Shown here one piece after another: positions 9,987 through 21,163 of a stretch of 64,000 bases of DNA. Position numbers and translations under genes: made by a program. The stretch is taken from positions 1-64,000 of the forward strand of contig JAJECH010000050.1 of NCBI GenBank assembly GCA_022822135.1, read 5' to 3'. This DNA comes from Pseudomonadales bacterium (GTDB lineage Bacteria > Pseudomonadota > Gammaproteobacteria > Pseudomonadales > Azotimanducaceae). The notes under the pieces were generated by a model that was given only the letters and a program-made list of their open reading frames with translations, made no database searches and had not been told where the DNA came from. Numbering within the stretch: position 1 is the stretch's first letter; every line of letters starts with the position of its first letter.

Positions 9987-12299
9987 TTAACTCGTCGGCT
10001 CTTTCTCCGGTTCTTTTTCCTGCGGTTGCTGTCGACTCTTGTGCGGGCGAGTTGTGATCTTGATTTTGTCGTCTTCGATGTTGACTTCCGCGATTCCACC
10101 GTTGTCCGCGAGTTCGCCAAATAGGATGAAGTCTGCCAAATTCCGCTTTATCTCTTCTTGAATAAGGCGTTGCATCGGGCGTGCACCCATCTTTTCATCG
10201 AATCCATTAACCGCAAGCCACTCTTTCGCTTCGTTTGACACCTCCAACTCGACATTCTTGTGGTCGAGTTGCGCTTGAAGCTCATCTAAGAACTTGTCAA
10301 CTACCGTTCGAATGACTTCCATCGGTAAAGCGTTGAAGTAAACGATCGCATCCATCCGATTTCGGAATTCCGGCGTGAACATCTTCTTGATGACTTCACT
10401 AGCATCGGTCGTGTGATCCTGCTCAGTGAAACCCATTGAGGATCGACTGGCTTCCTGTGCACCGGCATTCGTCGTCATGATCAATACGACATTTCGAAAG
10501 TCCGCGCTTCGTCCATTGTTGTCGGTAAGCGTACCGTGATCCATCACCTGTAAAAGAAGGTTGAACACATCAGGATGTGCTTTCTCGATCTCGTCGAGCA
10601 GTACGACGCAGTGCGGATTCTTAGTCACTGCTTCCGTCAGCAATCCACCTTGATCGTAGCCAACATAACCCGGAGGCGCGCCGATCAAGCGTGAAACGGT
10701 GTGACGCTCCATGTACTCCGACATGTCGTAGCGAAGAAGCTCGACACCCATGATCCGAGCGAGCTGGCGACAGACCTCAGTCTTCCCTACCCCCGTAGGA
10801 CCCGCGAATAAAAACGAACCTATCGGTTTTTCGTCAACTTGCAAACCAGCGCGTGCAAGCCGGATCGCCGATGCCAAGGTCTTTATCGCGTCGTCTTGTC
10901 CAAAAACTGCCATACGCAGCTTTTCTTCCAAGTCATGAAGATTTTCCTTGTCAGTGGACGTAACCTGTGCAGATGGAATTCGGGCGATTTTCGCGACGAT
11001 TTGTTCGACATCGACTACGCCAATCGATTTCTTCCGGCGGCTGGGAGACTGAAGTTTTTGATAGGCTCCTGCTTCATCAACGACATCGATCGCCTTGTCG
11101 GGGAGAAAACGTTCGTTGATGTATTTCGCCGAAAGCTCCGCAGCAGCGCGCAGCGCTCGATCAGTGAACCTCAACGAGTAGTGGTCTTCGTACCGGCTCT
11201 TCAGACCCTTCAAGATCTTGTAGGTGTCGTCAACGCTTGGTTCGCCGATATCGACTTTTTGGAACCGACGTGACAACGCCCGATCTTTGTCGAAGATGCC
11301 CCGAAACTCCTTGAAAGTCGTCGACCCCATGCATCGAATATCGCCGTTTGCGAGCGCTGGTTTCAGCATGTTGGAGGCGTCGGAGACTGAACCGGACGCT
11401 GAGCCAGCGCCTATCACCGTGTGTATCTCATCGATGAACAGAATCGCTCGTTTTTCCTCGGTCAGTTCTTTTAAAACAGCCTTAAATCTCTCCTCAAAGT
11501 CGCCGCGATAACGCGTGCCTGCAAGCAATGCACCAAGATCCAGTGCATAGATCACAGCGTCTTTCACGATCTCCGGTACTTGACCGTCGGTAATTCGCTT
11601 TGCTAATCCTTCCGCAATCGCGGTTTTACCAACACCCGATTCACCGACCAGCAAGGGGTTGTTCTTGCGGCGTCGACACAATATCTGCAACACGCGTTCG
11701 AGCTCAATGTCACGTCCGATCAACGGATCGATCTTGCCTTCGCGCGCTTGTTCATTCAGATTGAGAGTAAACCTGGATAGTGCAGATTCGGTTTCCTTTT
11801 CCTGTTCTTCATCTCGGTTTGCGGTCGAGGAACCTTGACCTTCTGCCATCGCGTCTTCACGCCGTTTTGACGCGCCGTGCGTGACATAACGAATAACGTC
11901 GGTGCGGTCTACCCCTTGGGCTTGAAGCATTTTGTACGCTTCAGTTTCCCGTTCAGTGAACAGTGCGATAAGTACATGTCGCCCCTGAACGACCGCGTTC
12001 TTTTGGCTCTGCGTAACGGAGAAAAGGGCTCGCTGCATCACTCGCATAAACGCTAAAGAATGATCAGGACGCTTATCCGGGTCGCCTTGCGAACGCATCG
12101 TAATGTGCGTATCGAGGTACTTTTCCAGGTTTTTCTTAAGTAAATCGATATCCACCAGTACGTTTTCCAGTATGTCAATGACATCCGGGATGTTCAGAAG
12201 CGCGTATAGAAGATGCTCCGTCGTGAGAAGGTCATGCCGCTTTTGCATGGCGTGCATAGAAACTTCGTTAATAGCTTCCGTTAGTTCTTTATCGATCAT
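9987..12299 (-). CDS. clpA: ATP-dependent Clp protease ATP-binding subunit ClpA
   Basis: A 770-residue AAA+ unfoldase that feeds substrates to ClpP. The N-domain (about 1-145) is the ClpS binding part. Domain D1 has Walker A GESGVGKT (219-226) and Walker B ILFIDE (286-291). D2 has Walker A GPTGVGKT (500-507) and the GYVGYDQGG pore-loop region. The C-terminal tail is unusually rich in Gln, Pro, Glu and Lys (after about residue 750). It is convergent with infA and separated from the upstream clpS by 147 bp. Confidence 0.98.
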   Translation of the reverse strand: MIDKELTEAINEVSMHAMQKRHDLLTTEHLLYALLNIPDVIDILENVLVDIDLLKKNLEKYLDTHITMRSQGDPDKRPDHSLAFMRVMQRALFSVTQSQKNAVVQGRHVLIALFTERETEAYKMLQAQGVDRTDVIRYVTHGASKRREDAMAEGQGSSTANRDEEQEKETESALSRFTLNLNEQAREGKIDPLIGRDIELERVLQILCRRRKNNPLLVGESGVGKTAIAEGLAKRITDGQVPEIVKDAVIYALDLGALLAGTRYRGDFEERFKAVLKELTEEKRAILFIDEIHTVIGAGSASGSVSDASNMLKPALANGDIRCMGSTTFKEFRGIFDKDRALSRRFQKVDIGEPSVDDTYKILKGLKSRYEDHYSLRFTDRALRAAAELSAKYINERFLPDKAIDVVDEAGAYQKLQSPSRRKKSIGVVDVEQIVAKIARIPSAQVTSTDKENLHDLEEKLRMAVFGQDDAIKTLASAIRLARAGLQVDEKPIGSFLFAGPTGVGKTEVCRQLARIMGVELLRYDMSEYMERHTVSRLIGAPPGYVGYDQGGLLTEAVTKNPHCVVLLDEIEKAHPDVFNLLLQVMDHGTLTDNNGRSADFRNVVLIMTTNAGAQEASRSSMGFTEQDHTTDASEVIKKMFTPEFRNRMDAIVYFNALPMEVIRTVVDKFLDELQAQLDHKNVELEVSNEAKEWLAVNGFDEKMGARPMQRLIQEEIKRNLADFILFGELADNGGIAEVNIEDDKIKITTRPHKSRQQPQEKEPEKEPTS

Positions 12300-12446
12300 T
12301 AGTGTGGCGCTTCTTGCCTATCAGAATACAGTGGCTAAAGGTGGGTGAACTTCGCATCGCGTTAGCCGTGCGCAATGATCAGTTGCTTGAGCGCTCATAG
12401 CAAATATGGTGATTTTGCCCCCATTTTCAAGTAGACACGTCATAAG

Positions 12447-12776
12447 TCAATCAGTTTTCTCGATTTTAGACAGTAATGGATGGTTGTTTTGCTGTGCATA
12501 TGCGTTGACGCGTTCGCTCTTGGTTTCCGCGATCTCACGCGGGTAGATAGCAATCGTCGCCTTACCTAGCGTATGTACCGCGAGCATCAACTGAACTGCA
12601 CGTTCGGTGTCAATACCGAAGATCGATTCTAGAACGTGAACTACAAACTCCATGGGGGTGTAATCGTCATTCAAGAGAATGACCTTGTACATGGGTGGTT
12701 TTTCGAGTTTCGGCTTAGCCGGTTCAACCTTTATGCCGCGTTCAATGACTAGATCGTCGTCGGAATCTGCGGGCAT
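12447..12776 (-). CDS. clpS: Clp protease adaptor ClpS
   Basis: A 109-residue adaptor that binds N-degron residues and delivers them to the ClpA N-domain. The motif YKVILLNDDYTPMEFVVHVL (about 28-47) contains the N-end binding pocket residues, including the Asn-Asp-Asp block and the gatekeeper Met. H67-region HTLGKA is also conserved. The first 25 residues are a flexible, charged tail as in homologues. It lies upstream of clpA on the same strand with a 147-bp gap that could hold a separate clpA promoter. In Pseudomonas cspD lies between clpS and icd; no cspD is visible here. Confidence 0.97.
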   Translation of the reverse strand: MPADSDDDLVIERGIKVEPAKPKLEKPPMYKVILLNDDYTPMEFVVHVLESIFGIDTERAVQLMLAVHTLGKATIAIYPREIAETKSERVNAYAQQNNHPLLSKIEKTD

Positions 12777-12951
12777 AGCGTCGTTAAGTGCTTTGTTTTT
12801 TATTGGCTAACAATAAATAGTTTACACAAATCCAAAAAACTCAATCAATCTGCAGAATGCGAATTGGCTAATAACGTCATATTCCTGAAACGCGTAATGG
12901 GCAATGTTTCGAGCGAATGTTCCGCGTTCGTTTAAATCCTAACTGGGTTTT

Positions 12952-14208
12952 CTACATTTTGGCGATCATTGCGTCGCCGAACTCCGAACACTTCAAAAGT
13001 GTCGCACCTGTCATCAATCGTTCGAAATCGTAAGTAACCGTTTTCTCACCAATTGCACCTTCCATTCCTTGAATAATCAAGTCGGCCGCTTCGCGCCAAC
13101 CTAAATGACGCAACATCATTTCTGCAGATAGGATTAAGGAGCCTGGATTCACTTTATCTTGACCCGCATATTTCGGCGCGGTGCCGTGGGTCGCTTCAAA
13201 GAGTGCGATACGATCACCTATGTTTGCACCAGGCGCAATACCGATACCGCCTACTTGGGCAGCTAATGCATCTGATATGTAGTCACCGTTCAGATTCATT
13301 GTCGCAAGTACGTCATATTCATCTGGTCGTGTCAGGATCTGTTGCAGCATCGCGTCAGCGATCATGTCTTTGATAACAATCTGCTTGCCCGTGTTCGGGT
13401 TGGTGAGTTCATGCCAAGGACCACCGTCGAGTGGAGTCGCACCAAATTCACTTGCCGCTAATTCATAACCCCAGTCTTTAAACGCACCTTCGGTGAACTT
13501 CATGATGTTCCCCTTGTGCACGAATGTGACTGAATCACGATCTTCCTGGATTGCGTACTGGATCGCTTTACGAATTAACCGCTGCGAACCTTCAACCGAT
13601 ACCGGCTTTACTCCAATTCCGCAATGTTGCGGGAATCGGATCTTCTGGATACCCATTTCGTCGCGAAGAAATGCGATTACTCGATCGGCCTCGGCACTAT
13701 CGGCTTCCCATTCCACTCCTGCATAGATATCCTCCGTGTTCTCACGGAAGATCACCATATCGGTTTTTTGTGGCGCGACTACAGGGCTTGGAACTCCTTG
13801 AAACCAGCGCACGGGACGTTGGCAAACGTAGAGATCAAGGTGTTGTCGCAAAGCAACATTGAGTGATCGTATGCCGCCACCGACCGGCGTCGTCATGGGA
13901 CCTTTGATACCGACGCTAAATTCCCGCATCGCTTCAAGCGTTTCTTCGGGTAACCATTCATCGGTACCGTAAATCTCGAGAGACTTCTCACCCGAGTAGA
14001 TCTCCATCCAAACGATCCGACGCTCGTCGTTGTATGCCTTGCTGACCGCAACATCAACGACTTTTTTCATCACGGGCGTGATATCAACACCAATACCGTC
14101 CCCTTCTATGAACGGGATGATCGGGTTGTCGGGAACTATGAGACTACCATCTTCCGCCACAGCAATGTGCTGACCATCAGACGGAACAACAATGTGTTGG
14201 TAGCCCAT
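12952..14208 (-). CDS. icd: Isocitrate dehydrogenase (NADP+)
   Basis: A 418-residue TCA-cycle enzyme turning isocitrate into 2-oxoglutarate. The N-terminus reads [10 protein letters not shown]. The substrate-binding and phosphorylation loop [15 protein letters not shown] is intact, including the serine that AceK phosphorylates in E. coli. The metal and cofactor region [20 protein letters not shown] also matches the NADP-dependent family. It is near the glyoxylate enzyme aceA (18617-19990), with which it competes for isocitrate. Confidence 0.98.
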   Translation of the reverse strand: MGYQHIVVPSDGQHIAVAEDGSLIVPDNPIIPFIEGDGIGVDITPVMKKVVDVAVSKAYNDERRIVWMEIYSGEKSLEIYGTDEWLPEETLEAMREFSVGIKGPMTTPVGGGIRSLNVALRQHLDLYVCQRPVRWFQGVPSPVVAPQKTDMVIFRENTEDIYAGVEWEADSAEADRVIAFLRDEMGIQKIRFPQHCGIGVKPVSVEGSQRLIRKAIQYAIQEDRDSVTFVHKGNIMKFTEGAFKDWGYELAASEFGATPLDGGPWHELTNPNTGKQIVIKDMIADAMLQQILTRPDEYDVLATMNLNGDYISDALAAQVGGIGIAPGANIGDRIALFEATHGTAPKYAGQDKVNPGSLILSAEMMLRHLGWREAADLIIQGMEGAIGEKTVTYDFERLMTGATLLKCSEFGDAMIAKM

Positions 14209-14280
14209 TTAGAGTCACCCGTGCGTTGAAAGGGGGCGGATTATAGAAAGGGCTCGGCGTGCGAATTAACGGCCGTAGCG

Positions 14281-14766
14281 TCATTCACCGACCGAAGAAA
14301 CTCCGTCGTCCCAACCATCACGACGCTCGTAGTCGCCACTGGTCGACCTAATCCAGAGTTCGCCGTCTGAACGAATCTCTTTCTTCCAGAATACCGCTTC
14401 GGTCTTGAGAAAATCCATGATGAATTCGCAGGCTGCAAATGCATCTGGTCGATGTGAACTTGCGACAACGACAAGGACAATCTGTGAACCCGCTGGTAGA
14501 GTGCCAATCCGATGAACGACGCGTACATGCTGCAACGACCAACGGTTTCGTGCATCCTCGATGATGTTCTTAATCGACGCTTCAGTCATCCCTGGGTAAT
14601 GCTCTAGGTGCAGACCCTCTACCTTTGAATCGCCGTCGGCATGGCGTACCAAGCCGATAAACGTTGCAATCGCGCCGCAGTCCAGACCCGCGGCTGCACC
14701 ACACGCTTCGTATTCGTCGGCGACCGAAAAATCATCCGTCTGAACGCGGATTTCGTCCACGTTCAA
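14281..14766 (-). CDS. moaE: Molybdopterin synthase catalytic subunit MoaE
   Basis: Large subunit of molybdopterin synthase, which inserts two sulfurs from MoaD thiocarboxylate into precursor Z. Family blocks are GAIATFIGLVR, LHLEHYPGMTE, HRIGTLPAG and ASSHRPDAFAACEFIMDFLKT followed by FWKKE. The 161-residue frame begins with TTG at 14766 and overlaps the moaD stop (TTGA). A GTG two codons later (14760) is another possible start. It is the last gene of moaC-moaD-moaE. No other Mo-cofactor gene or molybdoenzyme is seen in the window. Confidence 0.95.
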   Translation of the reverse strand: MNVDEIRVQTDDFSVADEYEACGAAAGLDCGAIATFIGLVRHADGDSKVEGLHLEHYPGMTEASIKNIIEDARNRWSLQHVRVVHRIGTLPAGSQIVLVVVASSHRPDAFAACEFIMDFLKTEAVFWKKEIRSDGELWIRSTSGDYERRDGWDDGVSSVGE

Positions 14767-15017
14767 CCCCCTGTGATGGGCGGTAGAAACGCGATTTCGT
14801 CTCCAGACTTCAAAACAAACTCACCCTTCTCGATGCTCCGATTAACTGCAATAGAGACGTTCTCAGCCATTAGAGGTGAGACACAGTCGCTTCCTAGCTC
14901 ACTCGTCAGTGAATCAAGCAAGTCGGATCGACCTGCACGATCTGATACGTCAAGTTCGATTTCACTTACACCCAGATCTTCTTTCAATGACGCGAAAAAG
15001 AGTACGTTGACTTTCAC
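14763..15017 (-). CDS. moaD: Molybdopterin synthase sulfur carrier subunit MoaD
   Basis: An 84-residue ubiquitin-like sulfur carrier ending in the required Gly-Gly (PPITGG). The start is placed at GTG 15017 ([15 protein letters not shown]), which overlaps the moaC stop in GTGA; a second GTG four codons earlier (15029) is also in frame. A much longer upstream frame exists but runs through moaC in another frame and is not real. Length fits the family. It is coupled on both sides with moaC and moaE. Confidence 0.93.
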   Translation of the reverse strand: MKVNVLFFASLKEDLGVSEIELDVSDRAGRSDLLDSLTSELGSDCVSPLMAENVSIAVNRSIEKGEFVLKSGDEIAFLPPITGG

Positions 15018-15487
15018 GTTGATTGCCACGTACCAGACTTGCCGCCCGTTTTTGACAAGAGTCGGATATCCGCGATGGCAATGTCCTTCTGTACCGCCTT
15101 GCACATGTCATAGACCGTGAGCGCAGCAACCGTCGCGGCGGTTAGGGCTTCCATCTCAACTCCCGTTTGACCATTCACGCTAGCGCTCGCACGCACATGT
15201 AGTTCGTCGTCGTTGTGTGATTCAAAATCGACTGCAACATTCGTAAGCGCTAATGGATGGCATAAGGGAATAAGCTCGCTTGTTCGTTTGGCCGCTTGAA
15301 TACCTGCAATCCGAGCGACCGCAAAAACGTCGCCTTTCGGCATTTCGCCATCGAGAATCATCGCGAGCGTCGACGGCGCCATCTTGACGACCGCCGCTGC
15401 CGTCGCAGCTCGTTGTGTCACGGATTTGGTCGAAATATCAACCATTTGCGCTTCGCCGTCGGCATTTATATGACTGAGCTTGGCCAT
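15014..15487 (-). CDS. moaC: Cyclic pyranopterin monophosphate synthase MoaC
   Basis: A 157-residue enzyme that converts the MoaA product into cyclic pyranopterin monophosphate. Motifs are [34 protein letters not shown] in two blocks, [10 protein letters not shown] and [12 protein letters not shown], with the active-site Lys near KSGTW at the end. It is the first gene of the moaC-D-E set; the promoter should lie in 15488-15560, divergent from mnmA. Confidence 0.97.
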   Translation of the reverse strand: MAKLSHINADGEAQMVDISTKSVTQRAATAAAVVKMAPSTLAMILDGEMPKGDVFAVARIAGIQAAKRTSELIPLCHPLALTNVAVDFESHNDDELHVRASASVNGQTGVEMEALTAATVAALTVYDMCKAVQKDIAIADIRLLSKTGGKSGTWQST

Positions 15488-15569
15488 GGATCCTAATTAA
15501 AATGCTCGTTCTATCGACTCGTCTCAGAATTCGACACGAGTCATACGTTTTCCGAGCCATTTTAAGAAA

Positions 15570-16649
15570 GTGGAGCCCAATCGAGTCGCCGTCGGGCTAT
15601 CCGGTGGTGTTGATTCAGCCGTTACCGCGTTACTCCTTAAGCAGGAAGGGTACGAGGTAGAAGGCATCTTTATGAAAAATTGGGATGAAGACGATGACAC
15701 CGAATACTGTACAGCTATCCAAGATTATGAGGACGCACAGCGAGTCGCAGACCAGATCGACATCCCGTTACACGCGATAAATTTCGCTGCGGAGTACTGG
15801 GACAGCGTGTTTGAAGATTTCCTGAGTGAATACGCAGCGGGTAGAACACCTAATCCCGACGTTTTATGTAACCGCAATATCAAATTTGCCGTCTTTCAAG
15901 ACTATGCTGAGATGCAAGGAGCGGATTGGATTGCCACTGGACACTACGCGAGACTCGAACGCAACTCGAAATCGATCGAACTGCATCGTTCTGATGATCT
16001 AGATAAAGATCAAACGTATTTTTTGCAGGCAGTTCCCGTCGAACGATTCGATCGCTGCTTTTTTCCACTTGCACGTCTTACCAAGGCTGAGGTGCGGAAT
16101 ACGGCAAAACGCCACGCGTTGCATGTACATTCAAAGAAAGATAGCACTGGGATATGTTTCATCGGTGAACGTCGTTTCAGTGACTTTCTCAATCGTTATC
16201 TTCCTAAAGAACCAGGTCCGATCGTGGATACGCATGGGACTGTAATTGGCGAGCACATCGGACTCCCCTACTACACGCTCGGGCAACGACAAGGGCTAGG
16301 GGTCGGGGGTATGCGCAACGCCGAGGAAGCACCTTGGTACGTCATGAGTAAACGCTCAAAAACGAATGAACTCGTTGTAACACAAAATCAATCAGACCTA
16401 GAGGCTACAAACTTGGTTGCCGACGAACCGAATTGGTTCATTGAGGACCCCTCAACCATCGACCGGTGCGACGCTACGGTTCGTTATCGTTCAACCCCCA
16501 AACCCTGTGCGATCAAGATTGACGGCACGGACGTGAAGGTTTCATTCGATGAACCTCAACGCGCGATTACGCCGGGTCAGTATGTTGCGTTCTACGATGG
16601 GAGTCGTGTCCTTGGTGGTGCTAAGATCAAGCGAGTTGACGCGAAATGA
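15570..16649 (+). CDS. mnmA: tRNA-specific 2-thiouridylase MnmA
   Basis: A 359-residue enzyme that thiolates U34 in tRNA-Lys, tRNA-Glu and tRNA-Gln. The ATP P-loop SGGVDS lies at residues 11-16, the first catalytic Cys at 100 (PDVLCNRNIKF) and the second at 196 (STGICFIGERRF). A C-terminal beta-barrel follows. Start is GTG at 15570. Its stop overlaps the purB start by 4 bp, a pairing (mnmA-hflD-purB) known from many gammas, but hflD is missing here. Confidence 0.97.
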   Translation: MEPNRVAVGLSGGVDSAVTALLLKQEGYEVEGIFMKNWDEDDDTEYCTAIQDYEDAQRVADQIDIPLHAINFAAEYWDSVFEDFLSEYAAGRTPNPDVLCNRNIKFAVFQDYAEMQGADWIATGHYARLERNSKSIELHRSDDLDKDQTYFLQAVPVERFDRCFFPLARLTKAEVRNTAKRHALHVHSKKDSTGICFIGERRFSDFLNRYLPKEPGPIVDTHGTVIGEHIGLPYYTLGQRQGLGVGGMRNAEEAPWYVMSKRSKTNELVVTQNQSDLEATNLVADEPNWFIEDPSTIDRCDATVRYRSTPKPCAIKIDGTDVKVSFDEPQRAITPGQYVAFYDGSRVLGGAKIKRVDAK

Positions 16650-18088
16650 CGAAGGACGGACAAACAGCTCCTAAGAACCTCGTTTCAAACGAAGCGACCA
16701 ACGAGCTACTCGCCGTATCGCCACTCGATGGTAGGTATCGGCGACATGTTGCTGAACTCGCAACAATCTGTAGTGAATTCGGATTGATTCAACGTCGTGT
16801 CGTCGTCGAAGTCGAGTGGTTGAAATTCTTGGTCGCGGATCTCAGATTGCTCGGCGACACCTCTCTTGATCCAGAGCAGTTAAGCGCGCTACAAACCGTG
16901 CGGACCGAATTCACGGGTGCGGATGCCGAACGAATTCGAGAGATTGAACAGACGACGAATCACGACGTTAAGGCGGTTGAGTATTTCGTCAAAGAGAAAC
17001 TTGAGAGCATCGATTTACACGCAGTGAAGGAGTACGTGCACTTTGCATGTACGTCTGAGGACGTCAACAATCTCGCCTACGCGATGATGCTCCGCGACGC
17101 CCGCCGTGATGTCCTTCTCCCGCTGATGGTCGACGTTACACGCGAAATCCTCTCCCTAGCGTCCGCACATCTCACGACTCCGATGTTGTCTCGTACGCAC
17201 GGTCAAACAGCATCGCCTACAACGTTAGGAAAGGAGCTAGTAAACGTTGCTGCTCGGCTAACGCAATGGGCAGAGCGCTTCAGTAACGTCGCAATACAAG
17301 CCAAAATCAACGGCGCAGTCGGAAATTTCAATGCACACGTTGCCGCTGCTCCGGAAATCGACTGGCCTACGGCGTCTGCAACCTTTGTCGGGACGTTAGG
17401 GTTTACGCCAAATTCGTACACGACACAAATCGAGCCGCACGACTGGATAGCGGAATTCCTTAATGCACTCGTCGGCTTTAATCAGGTCATATTGGATTTC
17501 GACAGGGATGTATGGGGGTACATCGCGCTAGGTTACTTCAATCAGAAGCAAGTAGAAGGCGAAGTTGGTAGCTCAACGATGCCACATAAAGTAAATCCAA
17601 TTGATTTCGAAAACTCAGAAGGTAATGTCGGTATCGGCAACGCGCTCGCCAGACACCTCGCCGACAAATTACTCATTTCCCGATGGCAGCGAGACCTGAC
17701 GGATTCAACGGCGTTGCGCAACATCGGCTCGGTATTCGGGCATTCGGTGATCGCTCTTCGAAGCACAAGCCGAGGTCTAAAGAAACTTGAGGTGAATCAA
17801 GCGCTTCTCGCCAAAGATCTGGACGAAGCTTGGGAAGTACTGAGTGAAGCCGTGCAGACCGTTATGCGTCGGCACGGCCTGCCAGATCCCTACGAAACTG
17901 TTAAAGAAATCACTCGAGGTAAGCGATTAACTGAAACACTTTACGCGGAGATGCTTGAGAAACTACCCCTCGACGATGAATTACGCTCGCAATTGCGCGC
18001 GATGCATCCATCATCGTACATTGGCCTCGCGCAAGAGCTCGCGGACAATGGCATACATGAACTTTCAGTAAGGCTACAGAACCTGTGA
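16646..18088 (+). CDS. purB: Adenylosuccinate lyase
   Basis: A 480-residue tetrameric lyase acting twice in purine synthesis (SAICAR and adenylosuccinate cleavage). The superfamily signature GSSTMPHKVNPIDFENSEG (split here as GSSTMPHKVNP and IDFENSEG) is present with the catalytic Ser. The TSEDVNNLAYA and RTHGQTASPTTLG blocks are also clear. It is somewhat longer than E. coli PurB, from an N-terminal leader of about 20 residues. It overlaps both mnmA and the GNAT gene by 4 bp. Confidence 0.97.
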   Translation: MTKDGQTAPKNLVSNEATNELLAVSPLDGRYRRHVAELATICSEFGLIQRRVVVEVEWLKFLVADLRLLGDTSLDPEQLSALQTVRTEFTGADAERIREIEQTTNHDVKAVEYFVKEKLESIDLHAVKEYVHFACTSEDVNNLAYAMMLRDARRDVLLPLMVDVTREILSLASAHLTTPMLSRTHGQTASPTTLGKELVNVAARLTQWAERFSNVAIQAKINGAVGNFNAHVAAAPEIDWPTASATFVGTLGFTPNSYTTQIEPHDWIAEFLNALVGFNQVILDFDRDVWGYIALGYFNQKQVEGEVGSSTMPHKVNPIDFENSEGNVGIGNALARHLADKLLISRWQRDLTDSTALRNIGSVFGHSVIALRSTSRGLKKLEVNQALLAKDLDEAWEVLSEAVQTVMRRHGLPDPYETVKEITRGKRLTETLYAEMLEKLPLDDELRSQLRAMHPSSYIGLAQELADNGIHELSVRLQNL

Positions 18089-18510
18089 AACCTGATATTC
18101 GCCGCGTCACTTGGAAAAGCGCAAGCGAAACACTGAAAGACATTCGATTCAAGGTCTTCGTAGAAGAGCAAGCCGTGCCGGTCGAAGAAGAACTGGATGG
18201 CATGGATGAAGTTTCCACGCATTTCATCGCAACACTTGACGGCAATCCCGTCGGTGTAGCCAGGTTGATGCCGTCTGGACAGATAGGTCGTATGGCAGTC
18301 CTGATGCCTTACAGAAAACACGGCATCGGTGCACTATTACTACGCGCCGCCGTGAAGGAAGCGCTCCAAAACGGTCACACAGAGCCTTTTCTGCACGCAC
18401 AAACCCACGCACTTAGCTTCTATGCCGCGAATGGTTTCGTGGCATTTGGCGATATTTTTCTCGACGCAGGGATCGAACATCGCGCAATGCGCTACAACGG
18501 AGGTGTCTAA
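18085..18510 (+). CDS. GNAT-family N-acetyltransferase
   Basis: A 141-residue acetyltransferase-like protein of the ElaA/YjcF type. The N-terminal RFKVFVEEQAVPVEEELDGMDE block and the acetyl-CoA loop MPYRKHGIGALLL (about residues 73-85) identify it, as does the final YAANGF segment. It starts with GTG inside the GTGA overlap with purB, so it is translationally coupled to it. The substrate is unknown. Confidence 0.88.
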   Translation: MKPDIRRVTWKSASETLKDIRFKVFVEEQAVPVEEELDGMDEVSTHFIATLDGNPVGVARLMPSGQIGRMAVLMPYRKHGIGALLLRAAVKEALQNGHTEPFLHAQTHALSFYAANGFVAFGDIFLDAGIEHRAMRYNGGV

Positions 18511-18616
18511 ATTAGCAATTCCATTTAAGAAAGTAATTCATGCTATCTATTCTCTTTTCTACACGAATATGAGTCCTAGAATTCGCGCCTTTCGAAGCTG
18601 CACGACGAATTGACCA

Positions 18617-19990
18617 ATGGCTCTACACTACCAACCACGAAAACCACGTTCCGCTCAAATCGCGGAATTAGAAGAAGAATGGCGCACCAATCCACGCTGG
18701 CGTGATGTCAAGCGTGGTTACTCAGCCGAAGACGTCGTTCATCTCCGAGGCACGATTCCGCACCGTAGCATGTTGGCCGCTCATGGCGCCGACAAACTTT
18801 GGGATTTGCTTGAGTCCGAGGATTATGTGAACTGTCTTGGCGCGTTGACTGGTGGCCAGGCTGTGCAACAGGTGAAGGCAGGAATCAAGGCGATATACCT
18901 ATCCGGATGGCAAGTCGCAGCGGATGCAAATTCTTCTGAAACGATGTACCCGGACCAATCACTATACGCCGTAAACTCTGTTCCCACCGTCGTCAATCGC
19001 ATCAACAATGCGTTCCGACGTGCCGACGAGATCCAATGGTCGAAAGGAATCGATGATGGTATCGATTACTACGCACCGATCGTCGCGGATGCGGAAGCCG
19101 GATTCGGCGGGATTCTCAACGCTTTCGAACTGATGAAGGCGATGATCAATGCCGGTGCTGCAGGCGTCCACTTTGAAGATCAGCTTGCAAGCGTGAAGAA
19201 ATGTGGACATATGGGCGGCAAAGTGCTTGTCCCCACCGTCGAAGCGGTCCAGAAACTCATTGCTGCCCGACTAGCTGCGGATGTTTGCGATGTTCCCACG
19301 TTGCTCATGGCGCGAACGGACGCCAATGCTGCAGAAATGTTGACCAGTGACATTGACGAGCACGACAAACCCTTCATAACGGGCGAACGTACACCGGAGG
19401 GTTTCTATCGAACTCGCGCTGGATTGCCACAAGCCATCGCTCGTGGTAAAGCGTACGCTCCTTACGCGGATTTAATCTGGTGTGAAACCGCGGTTCCTGA
19501 CCTTAACGAAGCGAAAGAGTTTGCCGACGCGATCCACGAAGACTATCCGGATCAAATGCTCGCGTACAACTGTTCACCAAGCTTCAACTGGCGAAAGAAC
19601 CTAGACGACGCGACGATAGCGAAATTCCAACGAGAACTCGCAGCCATGGGTTATCGCTTCCAGTTCATCACGCTCGCTGGCATCCACAGCATGTGGTACA
19701 GCATGTTCGACTTAGCGCAAAAGTACGTAAAGAATCAGATGTCCGCATACGTTGAGCTACAGGAACAGGAATTTGCAGCAGAATCTCGTGGCTACTCCTT
19801 TGTCAGTCACCAGCAGGAAGTTGGGACAGGTTACTTCGATGAGGTCGCCAATGTGATTCAAGGCGGTGAGTCTTCAGTCACTGCATTGACAGGCTCAACC
19901 GAAGAAGAGCAATTTGCTCAAGATGCAGAAGCGGAAGAAACGCCCGAATCGCATATTGAGGAACTCATTCGCGGCGCAGTGAAGAGCTAA
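18617..19990 (+). CDS. aceA: Isocitrate lyase
   Basis: A 457-residue glyoxylate-cycle enzyme cleaving isocitrate to succinate and glyoxylate. The catalytic loop [11 protein letters not shown] has its Cys at residue 196. The N-terminal [13 protein letters not shown] and [13 protein letters not shown] blocks and the C-terminal [10 protein letters not shown] are conserved. Malate synthase is not in the window. A 106-bp gap before it likely holds its own promoter. The last 50 residues (acidic, with EEEQ and EAEE runs) are longer than in E. coli. Confidence 0.97.
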   Translation: MALHYQPRKPRSAQIAELEEEWRTNPRWRDVKRGYSAEDVVHLRGTIPHRSMLAAHGADKLWDLLESEDYVNCLGALTGGQAVQQVKAGIKAIYLSGWQVAADANSSETMYPDQSLYAVNSVPTVVNRINNAFRRADEIQWSKGIDDGIDYYAPIVADAEAGFGGILNAFELMKAMINAGAAGVHFEDQLASVKKCGHMGGKVLVPTVEAVQKLIAARLAADVCDVPTLLMARTDANAAEMLTSDIDEHDKPFITGERTPEGFYRTRAGLPQAIARGKAYAPYADLIWCETAVPDLNEAKEFADAIHEDYPDQMLAYNCSPSFNWRKNLDDATIAKFQRELAAMGYRFQFITLAGIHSMWYSMFDLAQKYVKNQMSAYVELQEQEFAAESRGYSFVSHQQEVGTGYFDEVANVIQGGESSVTALTGSTEEEQFAQDAEAEETPESHIEELIRGAVKS

Positions 19991-20013
19991 TTACGAGCTA
20001 GCTTGTTCTTTGT

Positions 20014-20041
20014 CATCGAGCGCGAATTCAGCGCTCGGTGA
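20014..20041. terminator. Hairpin after aceA, weak terminator candidate
   Basis: CGAGCGC (20017-20023) pairs with GCGCTCG (20031-20037) around a GAATTCA loop, extending to TCA/TGA ends. There is no T-run on either strand, so an intrinsic terminator is uncertain. It lies 25 bp after aceA and before the opposite-strand nudC. Confidence 0.3.
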
Positions 20042-20173
20042 CATCCCAATATTCAATTCAAAAGACAGCGACTAGGTCATCTGTCATTGAGCGGTTGAAA
20101 TCGGGACAACATCGGGAAAAGTTCTGGAAACTGTCTGGATAGCTTGTGAATAACTTAGTCGACGCTTGACGTT

Positions 20174-21058
20174 CTAATTAGAGTTTTGCTGCTTTTCTTC
20201 GATAAAACTATTGATAAGCCATCGGGAAATCGCAGTTGCGCCGGGAACATTCGGCAAGTCGTCAAATCGAAACCAACGTGCTTCAGCGATTTCCTCATCA
20301 TGGAATGTCAGTTCCCCGGAATCGTAGTCACAGTGAAAACCCAACATCAAAGAGTTTGGGAATGGCCAGGATTGACTACCAAGATACCGTAGATTTTTCA
20401 CGCAAAGACCGACTTCCTCCTTGATTTCGCGGTGGACCGTCTGCTCAATGGACTCTCCAGGCTCGACAAATCCCGCTAATGTACTGAACATCCCCTGAGG
20501 CCAGTTGAAGTTTCGCGCTAGTAGCATGTCGTCGCCTCTCCGGACCAGGACGATGATGCTCGGACTCAAACGGGGGTACGCGACAAAGCCGCACGCAGGA
20601 CAAGAACGTGCTCGATCTGATCGGTGATCTTCCATCTTCGCGCCACAACGACCGCAGAATTGATTTGTACGAACCATCTCGACAATCTGCTTCGCGCGAC
20701 CAGCGAGATAGAACATGCCAGGTTCAACACGACCTAACCAACCGCGCAAATCCGACACTGCGTAACCCGGTGGAACATCGCCATCAATATCCAATGCGAA
20801 ACAAGGTTGATTCCGCCACGCCCCCAAGTAATTCTTACTGCGGGTTTCCACGTCGAGCCACCGAAATTCGTCAGCTTCAATTGCGCGCGGAATGCCGCCT
20901 TCACTGATGGACAACATCTGATCCCCCATCATGCAGAAATAGAGCGCATCTGGATCGCTCCGGTTTTCGTGATTGACAGGGTGAGACAGGAAATCGTCGG
21001 GATCAAACGGCCACATATGTAGTTCAGTCGGTATGGAAGGCGTGATTTTAGGAGGCAC
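20174..21058 (-). CDS. nudC: NADH pyrophosphatase NudC / NAD-cap decapping hydrolase
   Basis: A 294-residue Nudix hydrolase that cleaves NADH and removes NAD caps from RNA. Zinc ligands are Cys135, Cys138, Cys153 and Cys156 (CGRCG and CPACG). The Nudix box runs from GFVEPGES to REIKEEVG (about 196-217). The NudC signature SQSWPFPNSLMLGF follows. The N-terminal domain is complete. It is divergent from nhaB with about 105 bp between starts. Confidence 0.96.
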   Translation of the reverse strand: MPPKITPSIPTELHMWPFDPDDFLSHPVNHENRSDPDALYFCMMGDQMLSISEGGIPRAIEADEFRWLDVETRSKNYLGAWRNQPCFALDIDGDVPPGYAVSDLRGWLGRVEPGMFYLAGRAKQIVEMVRTNQFCGRCGAKMEDHRSDRARSCPACGFVAYPRLSPSIIVLVRRGDDMLLARNFNWPQGMFSTLAGFVEPGESIEQTVHREIKEEVGLCVKNLRYLGSQSWPFPNSLMLGFHCDYDSGELTFHDEEIAEARWFRFDDLPNVPGATAISRWLINSFIEEKQQNSN

Positions 21059-21163
21059 TACACAACACGTGATTCGTCAAGCTATCGATTTGCTCATAGG
21101 CAAAATACTCGACTTTAACGCTGTGCTAATGCACGGCGCGTTAGCTACTTTTTAAGGAACAGT